Of a stretch of DNA of 64,000 nt, positions 35,534-46,500 are shown in pieces. Within the stretch, counting starts at the first letter, position 1. Each line of letters starts with the position of its first letter. A program made the translations under genes and the position numbers. The notes beneath the pieces were generated by a model, which saw nothing but the letters and a program-made list of their open reading frames with translations, was not told the origin of the DNA and searched no databases. This DNA is from Homarus americanus (Eukaryota > Arthropoda > Malacostraca > Decapoda > Nephropidae). The DNA is taken from the NCBI RefSeq assembly GCF_018991925.1, contig NW_024742338.1, positions 2,708,495 to 2,772,494 of the forward strand, written 5' to 3'.

Positions 35534-38216
35534 TTACTGGGTCCTCTTGGCTTGGGCAGCAGATCGGAGGGTCTTAAGGTCAGGGGCTGGGTTACCTACC
35601 AAACCTGAAGGCCCTGGCAGACCCCTCAGACCCTGGAAGCCTACCCCAGGGTTGCCCCTCTTGCCCTGCGTGCCCTTGTTGCCCTTGATGCAGTCGCCCG
35701 TATTGCCCTTCGGTCCGCGAACGCCAGAAGGCCCAGGATGTCCAGGAGGCCCTGGGATCCCCTGTCGGGTCCTGATGGTAGTAGGGCCCTCATCGCCATC
35801 GTCCCCTGGGAGCCCTGGTGGTCCTTGGGTTCCGGGGATGCCCTCATGCCCCTGAGGACCTCTGATACCTGAAAGGGGGAGAAATAGTCCGTCAGCCTGG
35901 ATAACCCACACCCTCACCCCACTATTTATTATATTCATAAGCGACATAGATATAGGCATAGACAGCAACATAAGCAAATTTGCTGATGACACTAAAATAG
36001 GGCGTGTAATTAAATCTGACGAGGACTCCGCAAAACTATAGAAAGATCTAAACAAATGTTTTTGCATGGTCTGAAAAATAGCAGATGAAATTTAATGTGG
36101 ACAAATGTAAAGTACGTACTTAATCTAGGAGATGTAAACAGAGAAACCAGATACCGGATGAACAACGTTGTTATAGAGAAATCCGACTGTGAGAAAGATT
36201 TTGGAGTAATGATAAGTAGGAATCTTAAACCAAGTCAACAATGTGTATTTGCTAGAAACAAGGCTAACAAAGTATCTTGGGTTCATACAAAGGAGTGTTA
36301 GTTACAAGACTAACGAGGTTATCCTAAAACTATATCTTGCGCTTGTGAGACCTCACTTGGATTATGCAGTTCAGTTTTGGTCACCGTACTACAAAATGGA
36401 TATGCTGTATAGTAGAAACCCTAGAAAAATTTCAGAGGAGAATGACGAGACTAATCCAAGGCATTAGGAATCTTGAGTGCAGGCAGGTTAAGCATCTTAA
36501 TTTGCACTTCCTCAAAAGACGTATAGTGAGGGGCGATATGATCGAGGTGTATAAATGGAAGTCAGGGCTAAACAAAGGTGATATAACAAAGGTACTCAAA
36601 CTATCCAACCGGGAGAGAACTCGTAACAATGGTTTTAAATTAGACAAATTTAGATGTAGGCGCAAAATAGGTAAACATTGGTTTGGAAATAGAGTAGTGG
36701 ACGACTGGAACAAGTTATCAAACATCACCATTAACTCGAATACGCTGGATAGCTTCAAACATAGGTTGGATGGATATATGAGCGATAGGGGTTGGGTGTA
36801 AATGGGACTGCCCAGTATGGGCCAATAGGCCCGCTGCAGTTTCCTCCATTCTTATGTTCTTATAACCCACACCCTCACCCCATAACCCACACCTTCACCC
36901 CAAAACCCACACTCTCACCCTATAACCCACATCCTCACCCCATAACCCACACCCTCATCCCATAACCCACACTCTCACCCTATAACCTAAACCTTCACCC
37001 CCTAACAAACACCCTTGCCCCCTAACTCACACCCTCAATCCCCCTAACCCACACCCTCAAGACTGACCTGCGTCGACCCATATGCCGAGTTGCTTGATGG
37101 CTGTGGAGATGATAGAAAGTTTGTTTTCCATCTCTCCAATGCTCTTCACCTCCTCCTCGAACAGGGAGATCTGGGCAGCGAGGGCGGCCAAGTCTGAGCA
37201 CGAGCATCCTGTGTACCCTGCCTGTCAAGAAGGTCGTGGTTTACTGTTGGGTTGGGTTGGGTTGAGTTGGGTTGAGTTGGGCTGTATAGTTTATTAAGGG
37301 TTGGAGATGCATTGTGTTGACCATTACTGTTTGTCTGTGTGTTCCTTAACGTCAATGAATGCACATTTAGCCACAGTGTCATTGAATCAAGTTTACAGAC
37401 GACAAAAAGATATTTAGGAAGGTACAGAAGCAAGTCAAGACGATGTCACAACTATACAGAAAGACTTGCATGAGCTGTTCAAATAATTCCCAGGTTGGAA
37501 AATGCTTTTGAACATTATAAAATACATGACTTTTGGTATGTAGGATAAAACCCTCATCAAAATTATTCTATTAACTCCTTCCTGGATACTGGTGATAAGG
37601 AGAAAGATCTTGGCGTTGTGATAGATCAGTCACTGAAGGCGGGACAACAAGTGGGGACAGTAAACCTAAATTTGGGAATTATATTGTAAAGCTTACCTTG
37701 GAATACAGAGATAGAAATATGCTCCTTCAATTTTTGAGTCATTTATGAGCCTAGATTACTGTATACAGGCATGAAAACCCTGCCTCCAGGAAGATCTAAC
37801 ATCCCTAGAAAAGGTGCAACAAAGAGAGACTAAGATGATTCCTGAACTATGTTATTTAGATTATCCACGTAGACTGAGGGCCATAGGACTAACAACCCTT
37901 CAGACAAGGCACAATGGGGCAGATCTCACTGAACCCGGACCATTTGTTGTGACGCCACGCACCACCAGCACGAGGGGACATAACTACAAGCTCACCAAGT
38001 TATTATACAGAACGAACATAAGGAAAGACTTCTTCACACAGAGGCTGGTAGACCTATGGAACGGTACAGCATCTCAAGCTGTGGTATAAAGAACAGGACT
38101 GAGCTTCAAAATAGCCCTTGGGAAGATTATCAAGAACAATGGAAGGATCCTACATACGCCACTGGCCTCCTTCCCTGGGCGTGGCCACCTCTAGTGGGCG
38201 GCCACTAGGTAAAAGA

Positions 38217-38286
<70 letters not shown>

Positions 38287-38912
38287 AGGTATGAGAGAAA
38301 ATTTAATTTTTGAACCTTTGAGAATTGACTTCATCGCCACCACTATCCTCCTCCTCCTCGCTAAACTCACGGAGAAGAGCGTCCTCGGATGCCTGGTGTG
38401 CGGGGAGTCGTCCTCGAGGTCGGGGTCGCCCTTGAGAGATAACAGCTGCTCCTTCAAGCTTCTCCAACGAGCCATTCTCTCCTCTCCTCCTCCCTCTTCT
38501 TCGCCATCTGTACCTCCTTCTTCTCCTACGACACCGCCATCTAGAAGGGTATTTGAAGGATTGAGTTGACAAGGTTTAATGGCAACACCTGTACTGTAAC
38601 TCACAACACCTGTAGTGTAACTCACAACACCTGTACTGTAACTCACAACACCTGTACTGTAACTCACAACACCTGTACTGTAACTCACAACACCTGTACT
38701 GTAACTCACAACACCTGTACTGTAACTCACAACACCTGTACTGTAACTCACAACACCTGTAATGTAACTCACAACACCTGTAATGTAACTCACAACACCT
38801 GTACTATAAACTTTGTCCACTTACCAACAATGGGCGTTGTAACATGGGCAAAGGTTACACGCCCACTCACCACCACCAGCAAGAGGGCGCCTATCCACAA
38901 CACACTCATCAT
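35534..38912 (-). CDS. Secreted short collagen-like protein 1, complete, 248 aa
   Basis: Exons in transcript order: 38912-38825, 38540-38371, 37221-37068, 35868-35534. Phases are 1,0,1, all junctions agree, and the CDS is 747 bases. MMSVLWIGALLLVVVSG is a signal peptide. Exon 2 is an acidic spacer (GGVVGEEGGTDGEEEGGG, then MARWRSLKEQLLSLKGD). Exon 3 gives GYTGCSCSDLAALAAQISLF and a long amphipathic helix, probably a trimerising coiled coil with Cys for disulfides. Exon 4 is Gly-X-Y (IRGPQGHEGIPGTQGPPG, GIPGPPGHPGPSGVRGPKG) with three short interruptions, ending at TAA 35534. No C1q, fibrinogen or C-lectin head follows. It is probably an extracellular matrix, cuticle or mucus protein; the precise role is unknown. 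TTCTGACAG precedes the first ATG closely, suggesting a 5'UTR exon. Confidence 0.88.
35901..36881 (+). mobile_element. CR1-like LINE insertion with ~20-bp target duplication
   Basis: The insert is about 35921-36861. It encodes the RT end: KFADDTKIGRVIKSD, CEKDFGVMISRNLKPSQQC, LALVRPHLDYAVQFWSP, FQRRMTRLIQGIRNLE, RRIVRGDMIEVYKW and WFGNRVVDDWNKLSN, with few frame breaks. Its 3' end is ATTCTTATGTTCTTAT. ATAACCCACACCCTCACCCC flanks both sides (35901-35920, 36862-36881). It sits in intron 3 of collagen-like gene 1, antisense, starting about 50 bp from the exon 4 acceptor. Confidence 0.85.
36862..37060. repeat. 20-bp minisatellite (ATAACCCACACCCTCACCCC)
   Basis: About nine imperfect units. One further unit lies left of the LINE, so the LINE landed in or at the edge of this array. 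Confidence 0.85.
37380..38180 (+). mobile_element. Non-LTR retrotransposon RT fragment (family B, copy 2)
   Basis: It shares order and words with the 12-kb copy: TTKRYLGRYRSKSRR-type region, LLNIIKYMTF-like, SFLDTGDKEKDLGVVIDQSL, KAGQQVGT, GLTTLQTRHNGADLTE, KLTKLLYRTNIRKDFFTQRL and VDLWNGTASQAV. Several frame breaks. It lies in intron 2 of collagen-like gene 1, antisense to it. Confidence 0.78.
38221..38284. repeat. (GA)n microsatellite
   Basis: Thirty-odd GA units, about 85 bp downstream of the exon 2 donor in intron 2 of collagen-like gene 1. Confidence 0.97.
38580..38812. repeat. 21-bp tandem array in intron 1 of collagen-like gene 1
   Basis: Eleven units of ACCTGTACTGTAACTCACAA plus C, with CTGTAGTG and CTGTAATG variants. 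It fills almost all of the 284-bp intron, ending about 10 bp from the donor. The open frames on both strands are artefacts of the 3n unit. Confidence 0.95.
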
Positions 38913-39141
38913 AACTCCTGTCAGAATAACAACAATAACTTATTACAACACATAACAGACTGTCTTTGAGTGACTGTACCTGCATAACTGACTGTAACCA
39001 CACAATATTCTGTAGCTTGCACGTGCATCACTACAACAGTAAGTACAGTATTTATATTTTAAAAGTAACTGTATTTCTACTGTACCTTGGCAAGAGGCTG
39101 TAGGCGCCTCCTCCCTGTACGGATGCAAAGACCTGACTGAA

Positions 39142-39145
<4 letters not shown>

Positions 39146-39195
<50 letters not shown>
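39146..39195. repeat. (TG)n microsatellite
   Basis: About 25 TG units. Confidence 0.97.
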
Positions 39196-39196
<1 letters not shown>

Positions 39197-39244
39197 CTAA
39201 TTCGCACATGCTTTCACACACACACATACACACACAAAGTACCG

Positions 39245-39372
39245 TGTGTAGTTAAGGGTAGATTAGGTTAGGTTAGATTAAGTTAAGGTAGGTTAGATTA
39301 ACTTAGATTAGTCTAGGTTAGGTAAGTATAGATTAAGTATGGTTACATTAGGTTAGGTTAGGTTAGGTTAAT
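39245..39372 (+). repeat. Interstitial telomere-like (TTAGG)n
   Basis: Degenerate GGTTA/GATTA pentamers, ending in four clean TTAGG units at about 39345-39368. TTAGG is the usual arthropod telomere repeat. Confidence 0.75.
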
Positions 39373-39423
39373 TACGTAAGTATACAGTACAATGAATATA
39401 AATGTTGACAGTGTGTGTGTGTG

Positions 39424-39425
39424 TA

Positions 39426-39520
<95 letters not shown>

Positions 39521-39521
39521 T
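39424..39521. repeat. (TAA)n microsatellite
   Basis: About 32 units with one CAA interruption. Confidence 0.97.
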
Positions 39522-39664
39522 AACGGTTTATTAAAAGATCATGGCAGTCAGAAGGCTGGAAATATACAGTTACATAATTAGGGAATGGGTCTCTTGATTA
39601 ACAAATAATGTGTGTTTGTGTGTGTACAATGTTGTCATGTACTGTACACTGTGTAGTTATTTGT

Positions 39665-39852
39665 ACACAGTGTTGGTGAAGATGGTGGTATGTTGGTGAA
39701 GATGGTGGTGTGTTGGTGAAGATGGTGGTGTGTTGGTGAAGATGGTGGTGTGTTGGTGATGGTGGTGAAGATGGTGGTGTGTTGGTGAAGGCGGTGGTGT
39801 GTTGGTGATGGTGGTGTGTTGGTGAAGATGGTGGTGTGTTGGTGAAGGCGGT
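39665..39852. repeat. ~20-bp minisatellite (GTGTGTTGGTGAAGATGGTG)
   Basis: About nine imperfect units of GGTGTGTTGGTGAAGATGGT, two with GAAGGCGGT. The His/Thr-rich minus frame is an artefact. Confidence 0.9.
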
Positions 39853-40735
39853 GGGATCTGTCCTACAACAAGGGACCCTCTCACATTATTTGCAGCCTCC
39901 CTCCCTCTCCCTCGCCAATCCTCCAAACTACACAACACCTCCTTGTTGTCTCAAGGTCGACCTACACTCTGTGGATCTCAGCAAACAAGCATCAACTCCT
40001 CATGCTAGCCTGGTGGTTAGGTTAGGTTAAGTTAGTGTGGTCCAAGCTAGGTTAGGTTAGTGTGGTGTAAGTAACTGTTGCTATTTAATACTTCTAGTCA
40101 TTTCTATTATTTTTCGTTTGTTTAATATTTCTTACGATCTTTTTGGTACTATTTGCATGACTTCAACAATATTGCTTCATCTCTATTTTTCTACAATTTC
40201 TTCAATATTTTATACCAGTTCTCAACCATTTCAGAATTTCTGCAATTTGATTACTTTTTTTTTTGGTAGCCTGATATATTTCCTGTGCTTGTATCTATAC
40301 CTGTACTGTACTGTACTTCCAACTGTACCTGTACTGTACCTGTATTAAAATAAAATAAAATAATATATCATTTTTTTTATAATTTGCTCCACTAAAATGG
40401 GTACAAAAGTGAAGAGCAGCATGTTGGAGGGGGGGTAAGGGGAGGGTGGGGGGTTAGAGGGAGGGTGGGGAGGGGGGTAAGGGGAGAGGGGAGGTAAGAA
40501 GGAGGAGGGGGGAAGGCAACACACACACACCATCACCACGTCCTCCTCCAACAGTGCCCCTTCTCTGCCTGCCACCACCACCACCGGGCCCACTACTATC
40601 ACCGCTACCACCCCCATCACATCTCTTATACAGGTATGTCACTAATGTTTCACCTGTAATTAGCATGTACAATGTTCTCCTCAATTGTACTAACTATACC
40701 TCCAGTGTACAGTTTAGTGCGACCTAAAGACCCTC
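39853..40735. other. Unassigned spacer between the two collagen-like genes
   Basis: It contains TTAGG-like motifs near 40020-40060, an AT-rich stretch, and at 40430-40510 a G-rich plus strand (GGGGTAAGGGGAGGGTGGGG) that could form G-quadruplexes. No exon is recognised. Confidence 0.4.
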
Positions 40736-40741
40736 ATTAAA

Positions 40742-41085
40742 GGTACAACACCATAACCCTGTACAACAACACCATAATCCTGTACAACACCATAACCCTG
40801 TACAACACCATAACCCTGTACAACAACACCATAACCCTGTACAACACCACCATAACCCTGTATAACACCACCATAACCCTGTACAACACCACCATAACCC
40901 TGGACACCACCATAATCCTGTACAACTCCATAACCCTGTACACCACCACCATAACCCTGTACAACACCACCATAACCCTGTACAACACCATAACCCTGTA
41001 CAACACCATAACCCTGTACAACACCATAACCCTGTACACCACCATAACCCTGTACAACACCACCATAACCCTGTACAACACCATA
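40742..41085. repeat. CCCTGTACAACACCATAA satellite, left block
   Basis: Units of 18, 21 and 24 bp with the core CCCTGTACAACACC(ACC)ATAA. The orientation is the same as in the right block (41826-43092). Confidence 0.95.
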
Positions 41086-41086
41086 T

Positions 41087-41825
41087 AATGAGACAGATCT
41101 CACAAGAAGATAATTATTACATATAAGTAGGAAGTAATAGAGAGTAGGAATGTAAATATAGCAAGGTTGGGTAGCGTGGCCGTGATGTTATTTACTCTGT
41201 GTCAACACGCTTATCTTCTACGTCAGTGCACATATTTATTCTTCTCAAGGGACAACCTCTCAAACACCTCTTCGATAAAACTATTTATTCATTCACTCAA
41301 TGACATGGACACATTAATATCACTATTATATCGGGGGACTAACACATTACGTCTTACGTTACTCGACACTGACTTCTCGGACACATGAATGAATACACTT
41401 CCCACAGTAGGTAACTCACCCTAGAGATTGCTCTGACAATGACTCATATGTACTGTACACCTGACGAAGGCCCAGTGGGTGTTGGCTGGGCTCTCGTATG
41501 CGGGACTCTGCTTAGCTGGGGCGTTGTGAAGTCCCCCCCGACCTGGGGGGAGGGGACGAGCGTGACTGTGCGAGTGACAAGAATGACCTCAATGACCAAC
41601 CTCTCTGAATGATTCTCATTCCATTCGTGAGATCTCATAAGACTATCACTTCAGAGAGGTTGTCCCTTGAGAAGAATAGATATGTGCACTGACGTAGAAG
41701 ATAAGCGTGTTGACACAGAGTAAATAACATCACGGCCACGCTACCAGTTTCCTATCTTTACATTCCTACTCTCTATACTTCCTACTTGTATGTAATCATC
41801 TCTTCTCTGTGAGTTTGTCTCATTT
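41087..41825. mobile_element. Foldback element with ~173-bp inverted repeats
   Basis: 41087-41259 and 41653-41825 are inverted copies, about 90% alike by eye, beginning AATGAGACA and including ATGTTATTTACTCTGTGTCA and TTCTTCTCAAGGGACAACC. The 393-bp centre has no transposase. Satellite of one orientation borders both ends, so the element probably inserted into an existing array. Confidence 0.75.
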
Positions 41826-43092
41826 TAACCATAACCCTGTACAACACCACCATAACCCTGTACAACACCACCATAACCCTGTACAACACCACCATAACCC
41901 TGTACAACACCACCATAACCCTGTACAACACCACCATAACCCTGTACAACACCACCATAACCCTGTACAACACCACCATAACCCTGTACAACACCACCAA
42001 CCCTAACCCTGTACAACCACCATAACCCTGGTACAACACCACCATAACCCTGTACAACACCATAACCCTGTACAACACCACCATAACCACCATAACCCTG
42101 TACAACACCACCATAACCCTGTACATACACATAACTCCAACACCATGTACAACACCATGTGTACAACACACCATAACCCTGTACAACACACCATAACACC
42201 ATAACCCTGTACAACCATAACCCTGTACAACCACCATACACCTACCACCATAACCCTGTACACCACCATAACCCCAACACCATAACCCTGTACAACACCA
42301 CCATAACCCTGTACAACACCATCATAACCCTGTACAACACCACCATAACCCTGTGTACAACACCATAACCCTGTACAACACCACCATAACCCTGTACAAC
42401 ATCACCATAACCCTGTACACCATAACCCTGTACATGTACAACACCACCATAACTCTGTACAACACCACCATAACCCTGTACACCACCATAACCCTGTACA
42501 ACACCATAACCCTGTACAACACCACCATAACCCTGTACAACACCACATAACCCTGTAACCACCATAACCCTGTACACCACCATAACCCTGTACAACACCA
42601 TAACCCTGTACAACACCACCAATGTACAACACTGTACACCACCATAACCCTGTAACTCTGTACAACACCATAACCCTGTACAGCAACACCATAACCCTGT
42701 ACAACAACACCATAACCCTGTACAGCAACACCATAACCCTGTACAGCAACACCATAACCCTAACCCTGTACAGCAACACCATAACCCTGTACAGCAACAC
42801 CATAACCCTGTACAGCAACACCATAACCCTGTACAGCAACACCATAACCCTGTACAGTACAGCAACACCATAACCCCTAACCCTGTACAGCAACACCATA
42901 ACCCTGTACAGCTGTACAGCAACACCATAACCCTGTACAGCAACACCATAACCCTGTACAGCAACACCATAACCCTGTACAGCAACACCATAACCCTGTA
43001 CAGCAACACCATAACCCTGTACAGCAACACCATAACCCTGTACAGCAACACCATAACCCTGTACAGCAACACCATAACCCCGTGCAACACCA
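41826..43092. repeat. CCCTGTACAACACCACCATAA satellite, right block
   Basis: A 21-bp form dominates on the left (41826-42000) and a disordered mix follows (42000-42660). From 42660 there is a homogeneous form with CCCTGTACAGCAACACCATA plus A. The long VMVVLYR and GLWCC frames on the minus strand come from the repeat. Confidence 0.95.
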
Positions 43093-43096
43093 TACA

Positions 43097-43582
43097 AGTG
43101 GAGTAAAAGTTGAGGTAAATGTCCTTCTCAATATGCTGGCTAAGAGCTCCGAGTCTAAATGTTGTAACTTATGTGATTACTTATCTCAATTACTTGGAAA
43201 TTTGTGATTAGTTTTACAAAGGTAATTACCAATCATCTGTGACATGTGAATGGCAACTTTTGGCTTGTGGTTACTGTGTATGTTATAACACTGGTGGGAG
43301 AGCTGTAACACCACCACCACAGCAGCAGTATATTTCACTAGTTATCTCAAGCAAGTTTGGTAATCAACTATACCCCATCCTCCTCCCCAATGTCATTCCC
43401 TTTGGACTTTGACGTGACAAGGCTGAGGGCATTGACCACCTTTATTGGCACTATAGTTTGTAATTAGTTACGTGTCAGTATCGTTTGAAGTTTAGGTTAG
43501 GTTAGATGTCATCAACAAACCTTCAAACTTAAGAACAATCAGATCACTGAACCGTCATATTATTTCAGGAGGCAGGTAAAAG
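43097..43582. other. Upstream region of collagen-like gene 2
   Basis: CATATTATTTCAG immediately before the leader of the ATG exon is a good acceptor, so transcription probably starts further upstream with a non-coding exon. No TATA box is obvious. A TTAGG-like pair is at about 43493. Confidence 0.4.
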
Positions 43583-46500
43583 ATGGCCGCAGATCGCTGG
43601 GTGGCGGTGACCACCTCTTTGCTGCTGGTTCCCCTCCTGTATCTGCCGCCCTCAGTGTCTGCTGCTCGAAGGAGAGGTCGCCTTCAGTCGGGTTCCCAGT
43701 CCCCTACCACCCACCCGGTGCTTCTCAACCCCACAACACTTGGTACGCTCCACTTACTCTGCAACTGCCCACTTCTTCTGGTAAATGTGTAGCAGTTCTA
43801 CAGGATACTTACGTCTGCCTCCACTAATAATGAGCAGCTTCCAGAGAATATAGTACAGAAGTGCAGTGTGTAGGTGAGGTAGCGATGTAAAAATCCCCCA
43901 TTTTGTTTTGTAATGATGTTTAAATAATGCATTAGTTCTTCAGAAGCATATTTGAACTTGACCAAAACTCAGAAATAAAATGTATGGTCAGGTAATGAGG
44001 ACACAGTGGGAGAATGGATAAAGAAAGGTGGGTAAAGAGAGAGTAACTGAGAGGTGGATGGTAGGAAGGAGAGGGGGACACCTGTGATGTAGAAGGATGC
44101 ATTGGATGTCAGGGTGATGGGCAGTAATGTGTGGAGAGCATAACACTGAATGATTTATGGGGACGAACCTATTACCGATGAGCAATATTGGCTTGTGTGA
44201 AGTAACGGACAAACCAGATAGTTCACACATTACCACTGAATGCCACAGTAAATACAAAACTAATGCAACAAAGTATGACTGGAAGGGCACAGTAAAACAT
44301 AGGCTCTGCCATTTTCATGAAAAATTCTCATCACCATAGAGCCATGGGAGCTATGACCACCTTTTGCCATATCTTAGGTTCATATGTGTTGCACCGGCAG
44401 GGAGAGTGAATGGCACCAGCGAGAGCCAGCTGAACCAGCTTGACCACCTACTGGCAGAACTCCAACCTATGACTATCAACGAGGCAACCAGGCGCCAACT
44501 GCAGCCGAACCTGCAGCCGTACCTGCAGCAGAACCAGCAGCAGTACCTGCAGCCGTACCAGCAGCAGCGGTGTGTCTATGGTGCAGGATCACAATACTGC
44601 CCACAGCCTTGTCTAAATATGCCTTGCCCACAACCTCCAGTCACACCTTGCCCACAATATCCAGTCACACCTTGCCCATCATGTCCAATCACACCTTGCC
44701 CAGTATGTCCAGACAGTGATCCAACAGTTTGCCCACCTGGCCCGCAAGGTTTTCCAGGCTCTCCTGGACCCCCTTGCACAGGAAACCCCGGCCCCCCGGG
44801 ACCCCCAGGACGAAGTATCCCTGGGCCCCCAGGATTGACTGGACCCCCTGGTGTATGTACTGATGGTGTTTGTCCAGACCAAGACTGTGACCACACGGAC
44901 ATCATGGAACGCATCATCATCATCATGGCTGGCGGAGGTTGTTGTGACAATCAGTGCTCGGTATGTTGCTAGCTGATCCTGTATGTCGGCACCATGACTA
45001 CAAACTTCTCTGTCATAAAAATAATATACAATACAGTTCTTGTCAAATGAGATTAGGTAACAAAAATCTCCCAATACAGTACAATACAGTACTGTACTGT
45101 AAATAAAAAAGTAAAAGTTTCCCTTATCCTTGGAAAATATGACAACCATACAAGAGCTCAGACAACAGGTGATGATAATAGATGAATGAAGTTTGTTATT
45201 TGTTTCCCAAGTGTGTAATTTAAGGGAACATGGTAGTGTATGTGTTGATTCATTGGCCAGTTTGGGTTATTTTTTAATTTCTAGTTTATTGAGTTGTCCA
45301 GCTGATAATACAACACTTGAAGTTATCTGATGCTCTATATCCCTGTCTTGAGGAAGCACTTACTACCACTGGTTATGAATACATACTACTTCTGGTCACT
45401 AACACATACTATTATTGGCCACTAACACATACTACTACTGGCTACTAACACATACCGTACTACTACTGGCCACAGACACATACTACTGCTGGCCACAAAC
45501 ACACATCACTGGTTCATACAATGCTAAAAACTCTTGAAGTAAATTGTCTTATTTTCAACCATTAATTACATTTTTTCTGACTTCCTTTTGACACACAACA
45601 TTTTCATTCAGTTTGACTTTGCTTTTTATTAATACTTTCAAACTAACATCCAACTATAGTAGATAATTTATAGATGTCGTTATAGAATCTTGATACAGTG
45701 AAATAAGGATGTTTATTTTCATTACCTGTGCTACACTGTTTGTCAATACTGTAGATAAGTTTTAGTAACTTACAAACTTTCAGAGATACAAACTTCATCA
45801 CTGATGGGGTTACCTGCCAGAACAGGTGTTTAATGTGGATGGGACTGAATTATTTTGAAGAAAATTCCAGATAGAACAAACATTACCTTAGAGGAGAAGA
45901 GTGAGCCAGGTTTGAAGGCTGTATTAAAGAGTATAGCTGTACTAAATCTCCATAATCTTCATTTTTTACAATATGTTTGGTACCTACAGGAGTAAAGTTG
46001 GACTTACAAACAAGCCCCATGAACGTAACTCATTTATAAGTAGAGGAGCACCTGTATTTCCTTTTTTTATCATTATCTTATCATTCTTATTTGTCATTAT
46101 GATTATCTAGGATGATTTTATAAACCTGAACCTAACCTGACCTGACCTGACCTACACAATATCCCCTTCTAGTACCATTCTATCATCCTTACTTTTACTA
46201 TGGTTACCTAGAATGATTTTATAACCTAACCTGGCCTGAGATAACCTAACCCAACCTGACCTGACATAACCTAACCTAACTTATCCTGATGTAACCTAAC
46301 CCAACCTAACTTGACATGACCCAACCTAACCTAAACCTGACCTAACTCGACCCAAACCAACCTAACCGAACCTGAGCTGACCTGACATTTCTCACACAGA
46401 AAGAGCCAGAGAAGTGCCCGTGGGAAATCTCTCTCCTGGTCTCCAAATACGTCTTGGTGAGGAAGCACGTTGATCTCATCTCTAAACTTGACACCAGGAT

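Noticed and set aside
38191..38820. 209-codon minus-strand frame as one exon
   Set aside because: It reads through a 21-bp array, a real collagen-gene exon (38371-38540) and a (GA)n tract. Only the middle part is coding, bounded by good splice sites.
41782..43097. Several long minus-strand frames (VMVVLYR, GLWCC repeats) of up to 283 codons
   Set aside because: All derive from the 18-24 bp CCCTGTAC satellite.
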